DNA of 33,601 nt, from NCBI GenBank assembly GCA_902513935.1, contig CABXOR010000015.1:1-33601 (forward strand), read 5' to 3'. A program made the position numbers and the translations under genes. Source of the DNA: an uncultured SAR324 cluster bacterium. Lineage in GTDB: Bacteria; SAR324; NAC60-12. The notes under the pieces were generated by a model. The model searched no databases and had not been told where the DNA came from. It was given only the letters and a program-made list of their open reading frames with translations. This document shows positions 8,651 through 18,026 of this stretch, in pieces. Numbering within the stretch: the first letter of the stretch is position 1; each line of letters begins with the position of its first letter.

Positions 8651-10576
8651 TTAACGTACAGTAACACCCGGATTCACGTCTTCCGGAGCTTCAATCAAAA
8701 CGAGTTTTCCATTATCGTCAGAAAAAAGAATCATGCCTTCAGAAACTTCGCCTATCAATTTGACCGGTTTCAAGTTTGCAACGACAAGAACTCTCCGATC
8801 AGTCAATTCTTCAGGAGTGTAGAATTCAGCTGCTCCGGAAACTATGGAACGCATACGTCCTTCAGCTAAATCGACTTCAGAACAGAGCAGCTTATTTGAT
8901 TTTTCCACCTTCCGACAAGATCTGATATGGCCAACTTTTAGTTCCATTTTCTGAAAATCTTCAAAAACCAGCCACTCTTTCCCCTTATCCTCCGGCTTAA
9001 TTTCTATTTTTTCTGGCAGTTGATCTTTTACAACAGATTCATTTTTGGCAGAGATTTTCATTTTTGGAAACAACGGTGTTGGTTCCGGCAGTTCCGTTCC
9101 CGCTAACAATACTCCTGGAGTAATTTTCTCAAAAGGAATTATCTCTGTAACAAGTCCGAGAGATTTACGAGCCTCGCACATCTTTTCCGGCATTACTGGA
9201 TCCAGCAAGCCAACTAGGATTCTTGCCATATCCAGTGCAGTATAAAGGATAGTTCCCAAGCGCTCCCTGTCTTCTGGTTGCCCTGCCAGGCTCCATGGCT
9301 TGCAGTTGTCAATGTATTTGTTGACCTGGCTGCTGAGCCACGCTATGTGTTCCAGAGCACGATGCGGCTGAAAAGCAAGAATGTATTCCCGGCACGTTTC
9401 CACTCCTTTGCTAAACGAATTATGGAGATCTTTTTCCAGTTCTCCAACTTCACCCAAAGGAGGTACGCATCCTTCAAAATTATTTCTGCTCATACTTATC
9501 GAGCGGTTGAGTAAATTTCCAAAGTTATTGGCTAAATCACCGTTGTAACGTGTGATAGCCAAATCTTCAGTAAAATTTGAATCCTCACCAAAACTCATAT
9601 CACGCAATAAAAAATAACGTAGGGCATCCACACCAAGTTGATCTTTCATGGCCAGTGGATCAACCACATTACCAAGAGACTTACTCATCTTGCTGCCTCC
9701 TACGACCCAGTGACCGTGAACAACAAGTTTTTTAAAGACAGGTAAACCTGCAGCCTTGAGCATACACGGCCAGTATATTCCATGCGTTTTTAAAATGTCC
9801 TTGCCTATTGTGTGGTGTACATGCGGCCAGTACTTTGTATACTTTTCTCCTTCCGGCCAGCCTAAGGCGCTCGCATAATTAAGCAGGGCATCAAACCAAA
9901 CATAGGTGACAAAGTTTTTATCAAAAGGCAGATCAATACCCCAGGCTAACCGGCTTTTAGGGCGGGAAATACACAAATCCTGAAGAGGTGCTTTTAGAAA
10001 CTGTATTAGCTCATTGCGGTAACGTCCGGGATATATCCAGCTTTCATTTTGCTTCAACTCTTCAAGCAGCCAATCCTGGTAAACACTCATTTTGAAGAAA
10101 TAATTTTGTTCCTGAAAAAATTCAGGTCGTGTTTGATGGTCCGGACAATTTCCGTCTTTCAACTCTGCTTCGTCCAAAAAACGTTCGCAACCGACGCAAT
10201 AAAGACCTTCGTATTCTTTTAGATAAATTTCACCCTGATCATAAATTTTTTGCAGGATTTCCTGAACACAGGCTTTGTGTTCAGGATCAGTCGTGCGAAT
10301 AAACTGATCAAAATCAATATGCAGTTGCGGCCACATTTCACGAAATTCCCGGCTGATCTCGTCCACAAATGCTTGCGGCTCAACACCAGCTTTGGCCGCA
10401 GATTCAACTATTTTTTGTCCATGCTCATCGGTGCCGGTTAAAAAATAAGTGTCATCACCAAACAATTTACGAAAGCGTGTCAATACATCAGTCACAATCG
10501 TAGTGTAAGCATGACCAATGTGTGGATGGCTGTTTACATAGTATATTGGAGTGGTAATGTAAAAGGTGTCGGTCAT
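8651..10576 (-). CDS. metG: Methionyl-tRNA synthetase with C-terminal tRNA-binding domain
   Basis: Charges tRNA-Met. With the start at 10576 the protein has 641 residues. HIGH is at 19-22 and KMSKS at 296-300. A single zinc knuckle C127-x2-C130...C144-x2-H147 is present. After the anticodon-binding domain there is a linker, and then a complete EMAP/Trbp111-like domain (from about 535, starting FEDFQKMELKVGHI) that helps hold tRNA. The frame runs 15 codons further up to a GTG, but that lacks a separate ribosome binding site. The conserved protein begins at MTDTFYITTP, so I chose the internal ATG. It lies between yhbY and nuoA, inside the Complex I locus. Confidence 0.96.
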   Translation of the reverse strand: MTDTFYITTPIYYVNSHPHIGHAYTTIVTDVLTRFRKLFGDDTYFLTGTDEHGQKIVESAAKAGVEPQAFVDEISREFREMWPQLHIDFDQFIRTTDPEHKACVQEILQKIYDQGEIYLKEYEGLYCVGCERFLDEAELKDGNCPDHQTRPEFFQEQNYFFKMSVYQDWLLEELKQNESWIYPGRYRNELIQFLKAPLQDLCISRPKSRLAWGIDLPFDKNFVTYVWFDALLNYASALGWPEGEKYTKYWPHVHHTIGKDILKTHGIYWPCMLKAAGLPVFKKLVVHGHWVVGGSKMSKSLGNVVDPLAMKDQLGVDALRYFLLRDMSFGEDSNFTEDLAITRYNGDLANNFGNLLNRSISMSRNNFEGCVPPLGEVGELEKDLHNSFSKGVETCREYILAFQPHRALEHIAWLSSQVNKYIDNCKPWSLAGQPEDRERLGTILYTALDMARILVGLLDPVMPEKMCEARKSLGLVTEIIPFEKITPGVLLAGTELPEPTPLFPKMKISAKNESVVKDQLPEKIEIKPEDKGKEWLVFEDFQKMELKVGHIRSCRKVEKSNKLLCSEVDLAEGRMRSIVSGAAEFYTPEELTDRRVLVVANLKPVKLIGEVSEGMILFSDDNGKLVLIEAPEDVNPGVTVR

Positions 10577-10637
10577 AAGAGTTGAGTAACTATGAATTAT
10601 TTCTGCAAAGTCAAAAAACACCTCTAAAGATTATTTT

Positions 10638-10652
10638 TCGACAGATCGTCGA
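10638..10652. repeat. Short inverted repeat in front of metG
   Basis: TCGAC-AGATC-GTCGA, a perfect 5-base inverted repeat with a 5-base loop, about 62 bases before the metG ATG. There is no T-run on the 3' side for either strand in the needed place, so it does not look like a terminator. It could be an operator or chance. Confidence 0.3.
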
Positions 10653-10746
10653 GGAGTGTTTTAGGTATTAGAACTGCACATTTACTGTGAAATACAGCCT
10701 TCATTAAATATAAATTACCTTTTACAAATATAGTTTCAGCTTGAGA

Positions 10747-11040
10747 TCATGCAGCAGGAAGTTTAATTTCCGGGTCATCCGGATGAGGACTAAAAAGAAC
10801 AAGTGTTTTTCCAATAACCTGCACAACTTTAAGACCCTTTATTCTACCCATCTCATTGGCGCATTCTTTTTTTGATAAAGGGCAACTGTCAAGAACTTTT
10901 AGTTTAATCAATTCATGGTCCAGCAGCAGGGTTTCAATTTCTCGCTTGTTTTCAGGTGAAAGTCCATGCTTGCCAAGGTTCACTAACGGTTTTAACGGAT
11001 GGGCCAATGCACGTAAATATTTTTTTTGTTTTCCTGTCAT
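10747..11040 (-). CDS. yhbY: YhbY-type CRM-domain RNA-binding protein
   Basis: 97 residues covering one CRM domain, the fold of the ribosome-associated protein YhbY. The diagnostic start LTGKQKKYLRALAHPLKP-like stretch and GKHGLSPENKREI (about 23-35) are present, followed by HELIKLKVLDSC and the GKTLVLFSP end strand. It probably binds pre-50S rRNA. ATG begins 2 bases after the gatC stop, so the two are translated together. Confidence 0.9.
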   Translation of the reverse strand: MTGKQKKYLRALAHPLKPLVNLGKHGLSPENKREIETLLLDHELIKLKVLDSCPLSKKECANEMGRIKGLKVVQVIGKTLVLFSPHPDDPEIKLPAA

Positions 11041-11042
11041 GT

Positions 11043-11336
11043 TTAATTTTCCTGATCTATCACCCTCGGTACTTTGAAAAATCCATCTTCAAGATACGGA
11101 CTAAACTGTTCAGGAGAAACTGTTGACTTTACCATTTTATCTTTCCGGCTGTCTCCTAAATGGCTTTCATCTACATTGGTAACAACGTCCGGAATTTCGG
11201 CAGTTTTCAACAGTTCAAAGTATTCCATAATTCCAGAAAACTGTTCTGCAAAAACTTCCGTTTCTTTTTCTGTTAATTCCAAAGAAGAAAGTCGAGCAAT
11301 CTTTTGTACTTCTTCCAGGCTGAATTTAGTTGTCAT
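11043..11336 (-). CDS. gatC: Asp-tRNA(Asn)/Glu-tRNA(Gln) amidotransferase subunit C
   Basis: Small stabilising subunit of GatCAB, which converts mischarged Glu-tRNA-Gln or Asp-tRNA-Asn. Residues 1-40 follow the family pattern (EEVQKIARLSSLELTEKE, then a helix with FAEQFSGIMEYFELL), and the tail has the typical YLEDGFFKVPRVID ending. 97 residues is normal. gatA and gatB are not in the window. Its ATG overlaps the fabZ stop as ATGA at 11333-11336. Confidence 0.94.
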   Translation of the reverse strand: MTTKFSLEEVQKIARLSSLELTEKETEVFAEQFSGIMEYFELLKTAEIPDVVTNVDESHLGDSRKDKMVKSTVSPEQFSPYLEDGFFKVPRVIDQEN

Positions 11337-11767
11337 GTTGGTTGCATCATTAATTTAATTTCTGCCTGTGCCGCCAATTTGCCATCGACACTTGCTTTGC
11401 CTTCAAAGACCCAAAAGTTTCGACGCTGATTGCTCAAAGTTGTTTCCAATATCAACTGATCACCAGGAACAACAGGAACCCGAAATTTGGCATTATTTAT
11501 TCCTGCAAAAAAAACAATAGCACCAGCTTCAGACTCTCCCTTTCCGGAATTGATTACAAGTCCGGCTGTTTGCGCCAAAGCTTCGATGATCATCACACCG
11601 GGCAGAACTGCCTGTTGGGGGAAATGCCCCAGAAAAATTTCTTCGTTTCCGGAAACATTTTTCAGTGCTTTACAGTATTCTCCATCACGAACTTCCAGCA
11701 CCCGGTCTACCAGTAAAAAAGGGTAACGGTGCGGTAGAGTATTCTTTATTTCCTCCAAATTCATCAT
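11333..11767 (-). CDS. fabZ: 3-hydroxyacyl-[ACP] dehydratase FabZ
   Basis: Dehydrates 3-hydroxyacyl-ACP in fatty-acid elongation. The hot-dog active site is complete: His48 in GHFPQQAVLPG and Glu62 in MIIEALAQTAG. N-terminal LPHRYPFLLVDRV is diagnostic. The start taken is ATG at 11767, which overlaps the skp stop by one base (TGATG). A purine-rich AAGGAAG lies just upstream, inside skp. A TTG one codon earlier is also possible but less likely. The pair skp-fabZ recalls the skp-lpxD-fabZ-lpxA envelope cluster of other Gram-negatives, here without the lpx genes. Confidence 0.96.
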   Translation of the reverse strand: MMNLEEIKNTLPHRYPFLLVDRVLEVRDGEYCKALKNVSGNEEIFLGHFPQQAVLPGVMIIEALAQTAGLVINSGKGESEAGAIVFFAGINNAKFRVPVVPGDQLILETTLSNQRRNFWVFEGKASVDGKLAAQAEIKLMMQPT

Positions 11768-12291
11768 CAACTTCCTTCTGCTTGTTTAAGTGCATTGTAT
11801 GCATCAATCACTTTTTGAGTAAGATCAGTTGTGTCTTCCTTCATATACAAAATTACCTGTGCAGCATTTTTTTCAAGAACCAAATCAAGTTTCTTTTTGA
11901 TGGAAATACTGCGGATCACAGTTTTTAGTTCTTTGAAAATAACTTCTGTTAAGCGTCGTTCTTCCAGCCTCATTTCCTGTTCAATGGAGCGAACTTTTTC
12001 ACGCAGTTGCTGCTGTCGTGCAATCAATTCCTTTTCTTTATTTGCCTTTGCTTTGGGAGTCAACAACGGATTGTTCCGCAGGTCCTCAGCAAGTTTTCGG
12101 AGTTCTGACTCTTCAAGTTTAAATTCCTGCTGCTTTTGACGTCCTCGACGCTCCAGGATATTTTTGAAACGAATTCCAGGTTCAGACTGGTTAAGAGCTT
12201 GGTTCAGGTCAACAACTCCAATCTCAAAGGCAGAAGCTTGAGTGAACATGGAAAAAGAAGCAAGAGCAAAAATAGCAAATAAATATTTCAT
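11767..12291 (-). CDS. skp: Skp/OmpH-type periplasmic chaperone
   Basis: Likely escorts outer-membrane proteins through the periplasm. The chosen ATG opens a clear signal peptide (Lys-Tyr then about 12 hydrophobic residues) with an AxA-type site (QASA before FEIGVVDLN, cut near residue 21). The mature part starts with the OmpH strand IGVVDLNQAL, followed by a long charged coiled coil (about 45-115, rich in E, K, R and Q), and ends in a helix with YNALKQAEG. Length is 174 residues. An ATG 26 codons upstream lies within the nuoL end and would bury the signal peptide, so I rejected it. It follows nuoL after 62 bases and overlaps fabZ. Confidence 0.88.
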   Translation of the reverse strand: MKYLFAIFALASFSMFTQASAFEIGVVDLNQALNQSEPGIRFKNILERRGRQKQQEFKLEESELRKLAEDLRNNPLLTPKAKANKEKELIARQQQLREKVRSIEQEMRLEERRLTEVIFKELKTVIRSISIKKKLDLVLEKNAAQVILYMKEDTTDLTQKVIDAYNALKQAEGS

Positions 12292-12353
12292 GATTTTGTT
12301 TTTACTAGTGATTATCTTTTCAGCAGAAGAAGTAAAACTCCAATTATGCAGTT

Positions 12354-14255
12354 CTACGTCATGTACCATAGAATAAGGAAAGTTCCAAGGGTGAAAATGA
12401 GAGCATAATTCTGTATCAATCCATTCTGGAGGGGGCGAATAGTGTTGCCAACCGAACGTGCAACTGCACCGGTTGTGTTGACAGCCCGGTCAATCACGTT
12501 TTGATCAAACAAGCCCCAAAGTAAGTGGGTCGATAGTAAACGTCCCGGCTGAATGATTAACGAATTATACAATTCATCAACATACCATTTATTAAGAGAA
12601 AGTTGATATGCCCATTCCCATTTGCTTCTCAATCCGGAAGCAATTTCAAATCCTGAATGATATAAACGACTTGCCATAAACCAGGCAAAAAGAGCAAATA
12701 TTACAGACAGAATCATCAGCGTCCACTCAGTTGAAGCGTTTCCATGACCTGCTGGAATTTCTGCAAAGAATTCATGAAAGTAAACTTCTATTCCATTGGG
12801 AATAACATGAAACACATGTGGAACCCCAAAAAAACCACCTATAACTGCAAGTGCAGCTAAAATCATCAGTGGTAAGGTCATTGATAAAGGAGACTCCCGT
12901 ACATGTTCAGTAACGTGTGAATCAACCCTTGAATCCCCATGAAATGTCAAATAGATCATCCTAAACATATAAAATGCGGTCATGCCGGCAGTCAAAAATC
13001 CAATACCCCAAAGCCATGGGCTTCCAAATGGGGAACTGAATGCTTTCCAGAGGATCTCGTCTTTGCTGAAAAAACCGGAGAAAAACGGGATCCCTGAAAT
13101 AGCCAGTGTACCCAACAACATGGTTACATAAGTGATCGGCAACTTGTTTTTCAGCGCCCCCATTTTCCGCATGTCCTGCTCATGGTGAATTGCCAGAATG
13201 ACGGAACCGGAACCCAAAAAGAGAAGTGCCTTAAAAAAAGCATGTGTCATGACGTGGAAAACCCCAGCGCCAAAAGCTCCAACTCCCATTGCCAGGAACA
13301 TGTATCCCAATTGACTGACAGTAGAGTAAGCCAGGACTCGCTTGATATCAGTTTGCGTAATAGCTATGGTCGCAGCCAAAATTGCCGTGGTTGCTCCAAC
13401 TACAGCAATGACGTTCATTGTAAAAGGAGCCAGTACAAACAAGTGACTTAAACGGGCAACCATGTACAAGCCGGCAGTTACCATCGTTGCCGCATGTATC
13501 AAAGCAGAAACAGGAGTGGGGCCTTCCATGGCGTCCGGAAGCCATACGAAAAGCGGGATTTGGGCTGATTTCCCTGTTGCTCCGAGAAAGAGTAGCAAAG
13601 TAATTGCTGTGACCAATGTTCCACCTGCAGTGAGGCGGGTGGAAGCTTCTGCATTGACTGTGGCAAATTCGATGGAACCAAATGACAGGAAAATCAACAA
13701 TACAGCCGACAACACGCCAAAATCACCGACTCGATTGAAAAGGAATGCTTTTTTTGCGGCTTCGGCTGCAGAATCTTTTTCAAAATAATAACCTATCAAC
13801 AAATAGGAACAAAGACCAACTCCTTCCCAGCCCACGAACATCAGCAAAAAGTTGTCACCGAGAACTAGCAGCAGCATGAAAAACACAAACAAATTCAGGT
13901 AGGCAAAAAAGCGGTAGTAGCCGGACTCTCCTTTCATGTATCCCACAGAATATACATGAATCAAAAAACCGACTCCGGTGATTATGAGTAAATATAGTCC
14001 TGAAAGTTGATCGACTGTAAAATTTATCCCTGCTTCAAAATTTCCTGAGGCAATCCAGGTATAAAGGTGTTCATTGAGAACATTCCCTTCTGCCTCAAGC
14101 ATCTGAAAAAACAGGATGAGCGACTGGGCAAATGCCATTCCGACTGCCATTGGACCGACAAAGGTAACAAAACGTGTACCAAAACGTTTCCCCAAAAAAC
14201 CGTTTAGGATAAATCCAAGCAGGGGGAATGCCGGTACAAGCCAAATTTGTGACAT
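12354..14255 (-). CDS. nuoL: NADH:quinone oxidoreductase subunit L (antiporter-like)
   Basis: Proton-pumping membrane subunit of the Mrp-antiporter type. With ATG at 14255 it has 633 residues and at least 14 hydrophobic segments. The key regions are present: GWEGVGLCSYLLIGYYF near 144-160 with the pumping Glu, then KSAQIPLFVWLPDAMEGPTP near 231-250 with the channel Lys, and HAFFKALLFL near 338-347. The C-terminal lateral-helix region ending with a last hydrophobic segment is complete. A GTG three codons upstream overlaps nuoK and was not preferred. nuoM and nuoN, which usually follow, are not here; skp follows instead. Confidence 0.96.
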   Translation of the reverse strand: MSQIWLVPAFPLLGFILNGFLGKRFGTRFVTFVGPMAVGMAFAQSLILFFQMLEAEGNVLNEHLYTWIASGNFEAGINFTVDQLSGLYLLIITGVGFLIHVYSVGYMKGESGYYRFFAYLNLFVFFMLLLVLGDNFLLMFVGWEGVGLCSYLLIGYYFEKDSAAEAAKKAFLFNRVGDFGVLSAVLLIFLSFGSIEFATVNAEASTRLTAGGTLVTAITLLLFLGATGKSAQIPLFVWLPDAMEGPTPVSALIHAATMVTAGLYMVARLSHLFVLAPFTMNVIAVVGATTAILAATIAITQTDIKRVLAYSTVSQLGYMFLAMGVGAFGAGVFHVMTHAFFKALLFLGSGSVILAIHHEQDMRKMGALKNKLPITYVTMLLGTLAISGIPFFSGFFSKDEILWKAFSSPFGSPWLWGIGFLTAGMTAFYMFRMIYLTFHGDSRVDSHVTEHVRESPLSMTLPLMILAALAVIGGFFGVPHVFHVIPNGIEVYFHEFFAEIPAGHGNASTEWTLMILSVIFALFAWFMASRLYHSGFEIASGLRSKWEWAYQLSLNKWYVDELYNSLIIQPGRLLSTHLLWGLFDQNVIDRAVNTTGAVARSVGNTIRPLQNGLIQNYALIFTLGTFLILWYMT

Positions 14256-14257
14256 AG

Positions 14258-14560
14258 CTACCACTTTAATAAATTAAACTCATCAATATTCAGAGTTTTT
14301 CGTGTTCGAAAAATTGAAAGAATTATCGATAAGCCGACCACCGCTTCTGCAGCGGCAACCACAATGATAAAAAAGATAAAGATAACACCGGTCATGGAGT
14401 CTAAGCTCCTGGCGAAAGTCACAAATGACAAGTTGACTGCGTTGAGCATCAGTTCAATGCTCATAAATATCACAATGACGTTGCGGCGTAGCATCACACC
14501 CAGTACCCCAATTATAAAAAGGAGTGCACTCAACAATAAAATATGTTCAATGGGAATCAT
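14258..14560 (-). CDS. nuoK: NADH:quinone oxidoreductase subunit K
   Basis: 100 residues with three transmembrane segments. The two membrane Glu residues that matter for proton transfer are in place: Glu36 in [13 protein letters not shown] and Glu72 in [12 protein letters not shown]. The start is ATG at 14560, 8 bases after nuoJ. The stop lies 2 bases before the chosen nuoL ATG. Confidence 0.97.
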   Translation of the reverse strand: MIPIEHILLLSALLFIIGVLGVMLRRNVIVIFMSIELMLNAVNLSFVTFARSLDSMTGVIFIFFIIVVAAAEAVVGLSIILSIFRTRKTLNIDEFNLLKW

Positions 14561-14568
14561 AAAAAGAT

Positions 14569-15081
14569 TTACTGAAAACGTCGTTTTGCAATCACGACCG
14601 CCCCAATTACTGCAACTAGCAGGAGAATAGCTATTATTTCAAATGACAAAATATAATCTGTAAAAAGCAGGCGTCCAATTAGAGTAATCGAACCAACTTC
14701 TTCTACAACCTCAAGCGGATATTCCCCCTTCGATCCAAGCTGCAGTTCGTTTACTGTGAATAGACCGGCAATTTGAATAAAAATTCCCAATGAGAGAAGC
14801 CCCGCCAAAATTTTCCCCACGGACCATTTGTTGACATACTGTTCAGAGTCCTTTGAGGAAAGCAGCATCAACACAAAGAGGAAAAGAACCATGATTGCGC
14901 CAGCATAAACCAAAACCTGAATGACTGCTACAAACTCCGCGTTGAGCATTACATAGATTGCACCTAAACAAAAAAACGTGCCCACCAGGGACAGTGCACA
15001 GTGTATTGGTTTCCGTAAAAAAAGGACACCCAGCGCACCCAGCACGCTCAGTACAGCAAAAATGTAAAAAATTGTTAACAT
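14569..15081 (-). CDS. nuoJ: NADH:quinone oxidoreductase subunit J
   Basis: Membrane subunit homologous to ND6, 170 residues, five hydrophobic segments. The conserved third helix [20 protein letters not shown] (about 49-68), with its pi-bulge Tyr-Ala-Gly, is intact. A hydrophilic loop at about 110-135 is typical. It lies 35 bases after nuoG and 8 before nuoK. Confidence 0.96.
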   Translation of the reverse strand: MLTIFYIFAVLSVLGALGVLFLRKPIHCALSLVGTFFCLGAIYVMLNAEFVAVIQVLVYAGAIMVLFLFVLMLLSSKDSEQYVNKWSVGKILAGLLSLGIFIQIAGLFTVNELQLGSKGEYPLEVVEEVGSITLIGRLLFTDYILSFEIIAILLLVAVIGAVVIAKRRFQ

Positions 15082-15116
15082 AGTTTTTAAATTACGGCAT
15101 GAATAATGGTGGACTA

Positions 15117-16754
15117 TTAAATAGCTGTCATTTCCGGGACAACTTTTTTACCAGGGTCTTTTGTATTTTTCGTCAGTTCAATTCCAAAGCTTCCAATTTT
15201 ATCAAAACTAATTCCGGTATATGCCTTTGACTCCTGAACCATTGCGTTAAAAACTTGTGGAATACTTTCGAAACTACTTTTGTCCCCCAGAGCCTGCGAT
15301 AATTCTGAAATAATCTGCCACTCCGGGCGAGTCTTGTGTAAAGCCTTGACAGCAATTTCAGTCGACTGAACACGCTGATTCTTGTTAGTATAGGTTCCTT
15401 CTTTTTCTGAATAAAACTGTCCGGGAAGTACAACATCAGCCATTTCACTCCAGGAATTGTGAAAAACTCCGATATGAATTACCAGTTGTGTCTGCTTTAT
15501 TATTTCCTTCAACTCCAATTCGTTTTCAAATGGGTTGCCCAGTACGAAGACTACTTTCAATTCACCTTCGATCACTTTTTTAAGTTTTGTGTTCTTCTGG
15601 TCCCCCTTGATCTGAAGCGCCAGTGCTCCAGCCCGGTTGGGGGTTTTATCTGTCGTGATGAGGGTATTTATGAAAAAATCACTTTCACTTTGTTCCCACG
15701 TAGGAAAAGGGCAAAAGATGTTTTCAGAAGAGAACCCATCTTTCAACAATTTTTGAATTAAAAATAATTCTTCGTTGCTTGCATGAGTATCGGTAAGTGC
15801 GAGCACCTCTTGGGGGAGCGGCTTCAGCTCTCGGATTCGTTCCGCAATTGCACCGTATGCTTTTTCCCATGAAATACCTTCGAGATCCTCTCCAATTAGT
15901 CCCAAAGGCTGATTTATTCTGAATTTTCTTTCATTCATTTTTCTGTAAGTCAAACGTCCTTCATCACACAACCACCATTTATTGACGCTTTGGTTCTCGT
16001 GTGGTTTGAGCCTAAATACTTCGTTTCTGTCATGTTCAATTGTGACGTTACATCCTGTAGAACAGCCGGTACAAATGGAGTGATTTTTTTTCAGTTTCCA
16101 AACGCGACGCTTGAAGCGGAACTCTTTTTCGGTGATGGCGCCGACCGGACAAATGTCCGCCATGTTTCCCTGAAATTTATTCGTCATCGGTCTGTCTGTA
16201 TAGGTGTCCACGGTCAATTCATGTCCACGGTTAAACATGCCGAATTCGTTGGTACCGGTTATTTCCCTGGTAAAACGGTCGCAGCGTGAGCACTGAATGC
16301 AGCGGTTACGTTCAAGGGCCACAAAAGTGCCGATGTCGCGCCAGCCGTTAACCCGTTTAGAATAATCCATTTCCGATTTTCCGGAACCATATTTGAAAGC
16401 GTAGTCTTGAAGAGTACATTCTCCGGACTGATCACAGATCGGACAATCGAGGGGGTGATTGATCAACAAAAATTCGTTAACAAGTTTCCGTCCCTCTTCA
16501 ACTTTTTGATTGAAAGTTTCGATCTTCATGCCTTCCGTGGCATCCACAGAACATGCGGTTTGGAGTTTTGGTGCAGGTCTGCCATTACCAAGATCGACCA
16601 CATCCACCAGACACATTCGGCAGGTGGCGACAATAGACATTCCGGGATGGTAGCAATAATGAGGAATTATTTTTCCGCAACGTAATGCGGCAGAAAGGAC
16701 TTTTTCACCCGGTTTATATTCAACCGGTTCACCATCAATTTGAAATACAGGCAT
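15117..16754 (-). CDS. nuoG: NADH:quinone oxidoreductase subunit G with N7-type site
   Basis: Peripheral-arm Fe-S subunit, 545 residues from ATG 16754. Ligands visible: 2Fe-2S N1b Cys34, 45, 48, 68; His-ligated N5 His100, Cys104, 107, 113; N4 Cys152, 155, 158, 202; and a further set Cys228, 231, 235, 263 (C-x2-C-x3-C-x27-C), the pattern of the off-path cluster N7. The molybdopterin-type C-terminal domain is shorter than in long NuoG forms (near 900 residues in E. coli) but keeps VFVLGNPFENE and ADVVLPGQFYSEKEGTYTN-like stretches. An ATG eight codons earlier (16778) overlaps nuoF by 14 bases. I chose the later one because the protein then begins MPVFQIDGEPVEY and its ligand spacing from Met fits the family. 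Confidence 0.95.
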   Translation of the reverse strand: MPVFQIDGEPVEYKPGEKVLSAALRCGKIIPHYCYHPGMSIVATCRMCLVDVVDLGNGRPAPKLQTACSVDATEGMKIETFNQKVEEGRKLVNEFLLINHPLDCPICDQSGECTLQDYAFKYGSGKSEMDYSKRVNGWRDIGTFVALERNRCIQCSRCDRFTREITGTNEFGMFNRGHELTVDTYTDRPMTNKFQGNMADICPVGAITEKEFRFKRRVWKLKKNHSICTGCSTGCNVTIEHDRNEVFRLKPHENQSVNKWWLCDEGRLTYRKMNERKFRINQPLGLIGEDLEGISWEKAYGAIAERIRELKPLPQEVLALTDTHASNEELFLIQKLLKDGFSSENIFCPFPTWEQSESDFFINTLITTDKTPNRAGALALQIKGDQKNTKLKKVIEGELKVVFVLGNPFENELELKEIIKQTQLVIHIGVFHNSWSEMADVVLPGQFYSEKEGTYTNKNQRVQSTEIAVKALHKTRPEWQIISELSQALGDKSSFESIPQVFNAMVQESKAYTGISFDKIGSFGIELTKNTKDPGKKVVPEMTAI

Positions 16755-16764
16755 GGAAAACTCG

Positions 16765-18024
16765 TTAAGTAGTGGCATAATAATTCCGGAACTCCTCCGG
16801 AAATTTGTTTACAAAACTTTGAATCGGCATCGCAGCGGCATCCCCCAAAGCACAAAGAGTGGTCCCCAACATGTTTCCGCCGACTCGGTCAAGACGCTTT
16901 AATTTTTCTTCACTTCCGTTTCCCCTGAGAAAATCCCGGACAATTAGACGTGACCACTGAGTCCCTTCGCGGCAGGGTGTACACTGGCCGCAGGATTCAT
17001 GAGCGTAAAAACGGGTAATGCGGTGGAGTAATTTTACTACATCAGTATCTTCATCAAAGACCATCATTGCCGAAGATCCCATCATAGTCCCTATTTTCGC
17101 CAAATCATCAAAGTTATAAAGCACATCAATTTCATCGGCTTTCATGACAGGTGAAGAGGAGCCTCCGGGAATTACACCTTTAAGCTTCTTTCCATTCCGG
17201 ATGCCTCCGCCGATTTCGTAAATAATGTCTTTCATACTGACATCCATCCGCAACTCATAAACTCCTGGGCTATTTACATGACCACTCAAGCTAACTAAAT
17301 GTGTCCCTGAATTATTTTGTGGACCAAAACTTTTGAAAGATTCCACCCCTCCATCGCTAAAAATAAAGGGCAAACAGGCCAATGTCTCAACATTGTTTAC
17401 ACTCGTTGGGCATCCATTGAAGCCTGAAACTGCAGGGAAAGGAGGTTTTACTCTGGGCTGTCCGCGTTTGCCCTCCAATGAATCCAGCAGTGCGGTTTCC
17501 TCGCCGCAAATATAAGCACCCGCGCCGGTGTGGATTGTGATGTCCAGATAAAAACCGCTGCCCAGCGGGTCAGGTCCAAGAAGCCCGTCTGCATATAATT
17601 CATCAACAGCAGCATTTAAGATCGTGATGGCTGGAAAAAATTCACCACGAACATAAACGTAAGCATGATGACAACCAACAGCATAACTTCCAATCATCAG
17701 GCCTTCCAAAAAAAGGTGAGGATCTTTAAGCATCAGTTCGCGATCCTTACAGGTCCCTGGTTCAGATTCATCAGCATTGGCAACCAGATAACTGGGTTTA
17801 CCGGTTCCTTTTGCCATGAAGCTCCATTTCAAACCTGTCGGGAATCCCGCCCCGCCCCGTCCACGTACTCCGGATTCTTTGACTTCCTGCACAACTTCTT
17901 CCGGCTTCATGCCAAATACTTTTTTCAAAGATTTAAAACCACCGGATTTTTTGTAACCGGACAGAGACTTATCGTATTTGGGGTTTCTGATATTTTTGAA
18001 AAGAACAAGGGTTTCTTCTAGCAT
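16765..18024 (-). CDS. nuoF: NADH:quinone oxidoreductase subunit F (NADH/FMN site)
   Basis: Binds NADH, FMN and cluster N3. The Gly-rich FMN/NADH loop RGRGGAGFPTGLKW is at 54-67, ANADESEPGTCKDRE at 82-96, and GAYICGEETALLDSLEGKRG at 169-188. The 4Fe-4S ligands are Cys345, 348 and 351 (ESCGQCTPCREGT) and Cys391 (TTLCALGD). The 419-residue length is normal. ATG lies 2 bases after the nuoE stop, so E and F are coupled. Confidence 0.98.
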   Translation of the reverse strand: MLEETLVLFKNIRNPKYDKSLSGYKKSGGFKSLKKVFGMKPEEVVQEVKESGVRGRGGAGFPTGLKWSFMAKGTGKPSYLVANADESEPGTCKDRELMLKDPHLFLEGLMIGSYAVGCHHAYVYVRGEFFPAITILNAAVDELYADGLLGPDPLGSGFYLDITIHTGAGAYICGEETALLDSLEGKRGQPRVKPPFPAVSGFNGCPTSVNNVETLACLPFIFSDGGVESFKSFGPQNNSGTHLVSLSGHVNSPGVYELRMDVSMKDIIYEIGGGIRNGKKLKGVIPGGSSSPVMKADEIDVLYNFDDLAKIGTMMGSSAMMVFDEDTDVVKLLHRITRFYAHESCGQCTPCREGTQWSRLIVRDFLRGNGSEEKLKRLDRVGGNMLGTTLCALGDAAAMPIQSFVNKFPEEFRNYYATT

Positions 18025-18026
18025 TT

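Noticed and set aside
10576..10621. Upstream GTG start for metG adding 15 residues
   Set aside because: No separate ribosome binding site, and the conserved protein begins at the internal ATG.
10653..10746. T-box or S-adenosylmethionine riboswitch in front of metG
   Set aside because: The space is too short and lacks the conserved core sequences; only a small inverted repeat is seen.
12291..12369. Longer skp starting inside nuoL
   Set aside because: It would place 26 polar residues before the signal peptide.
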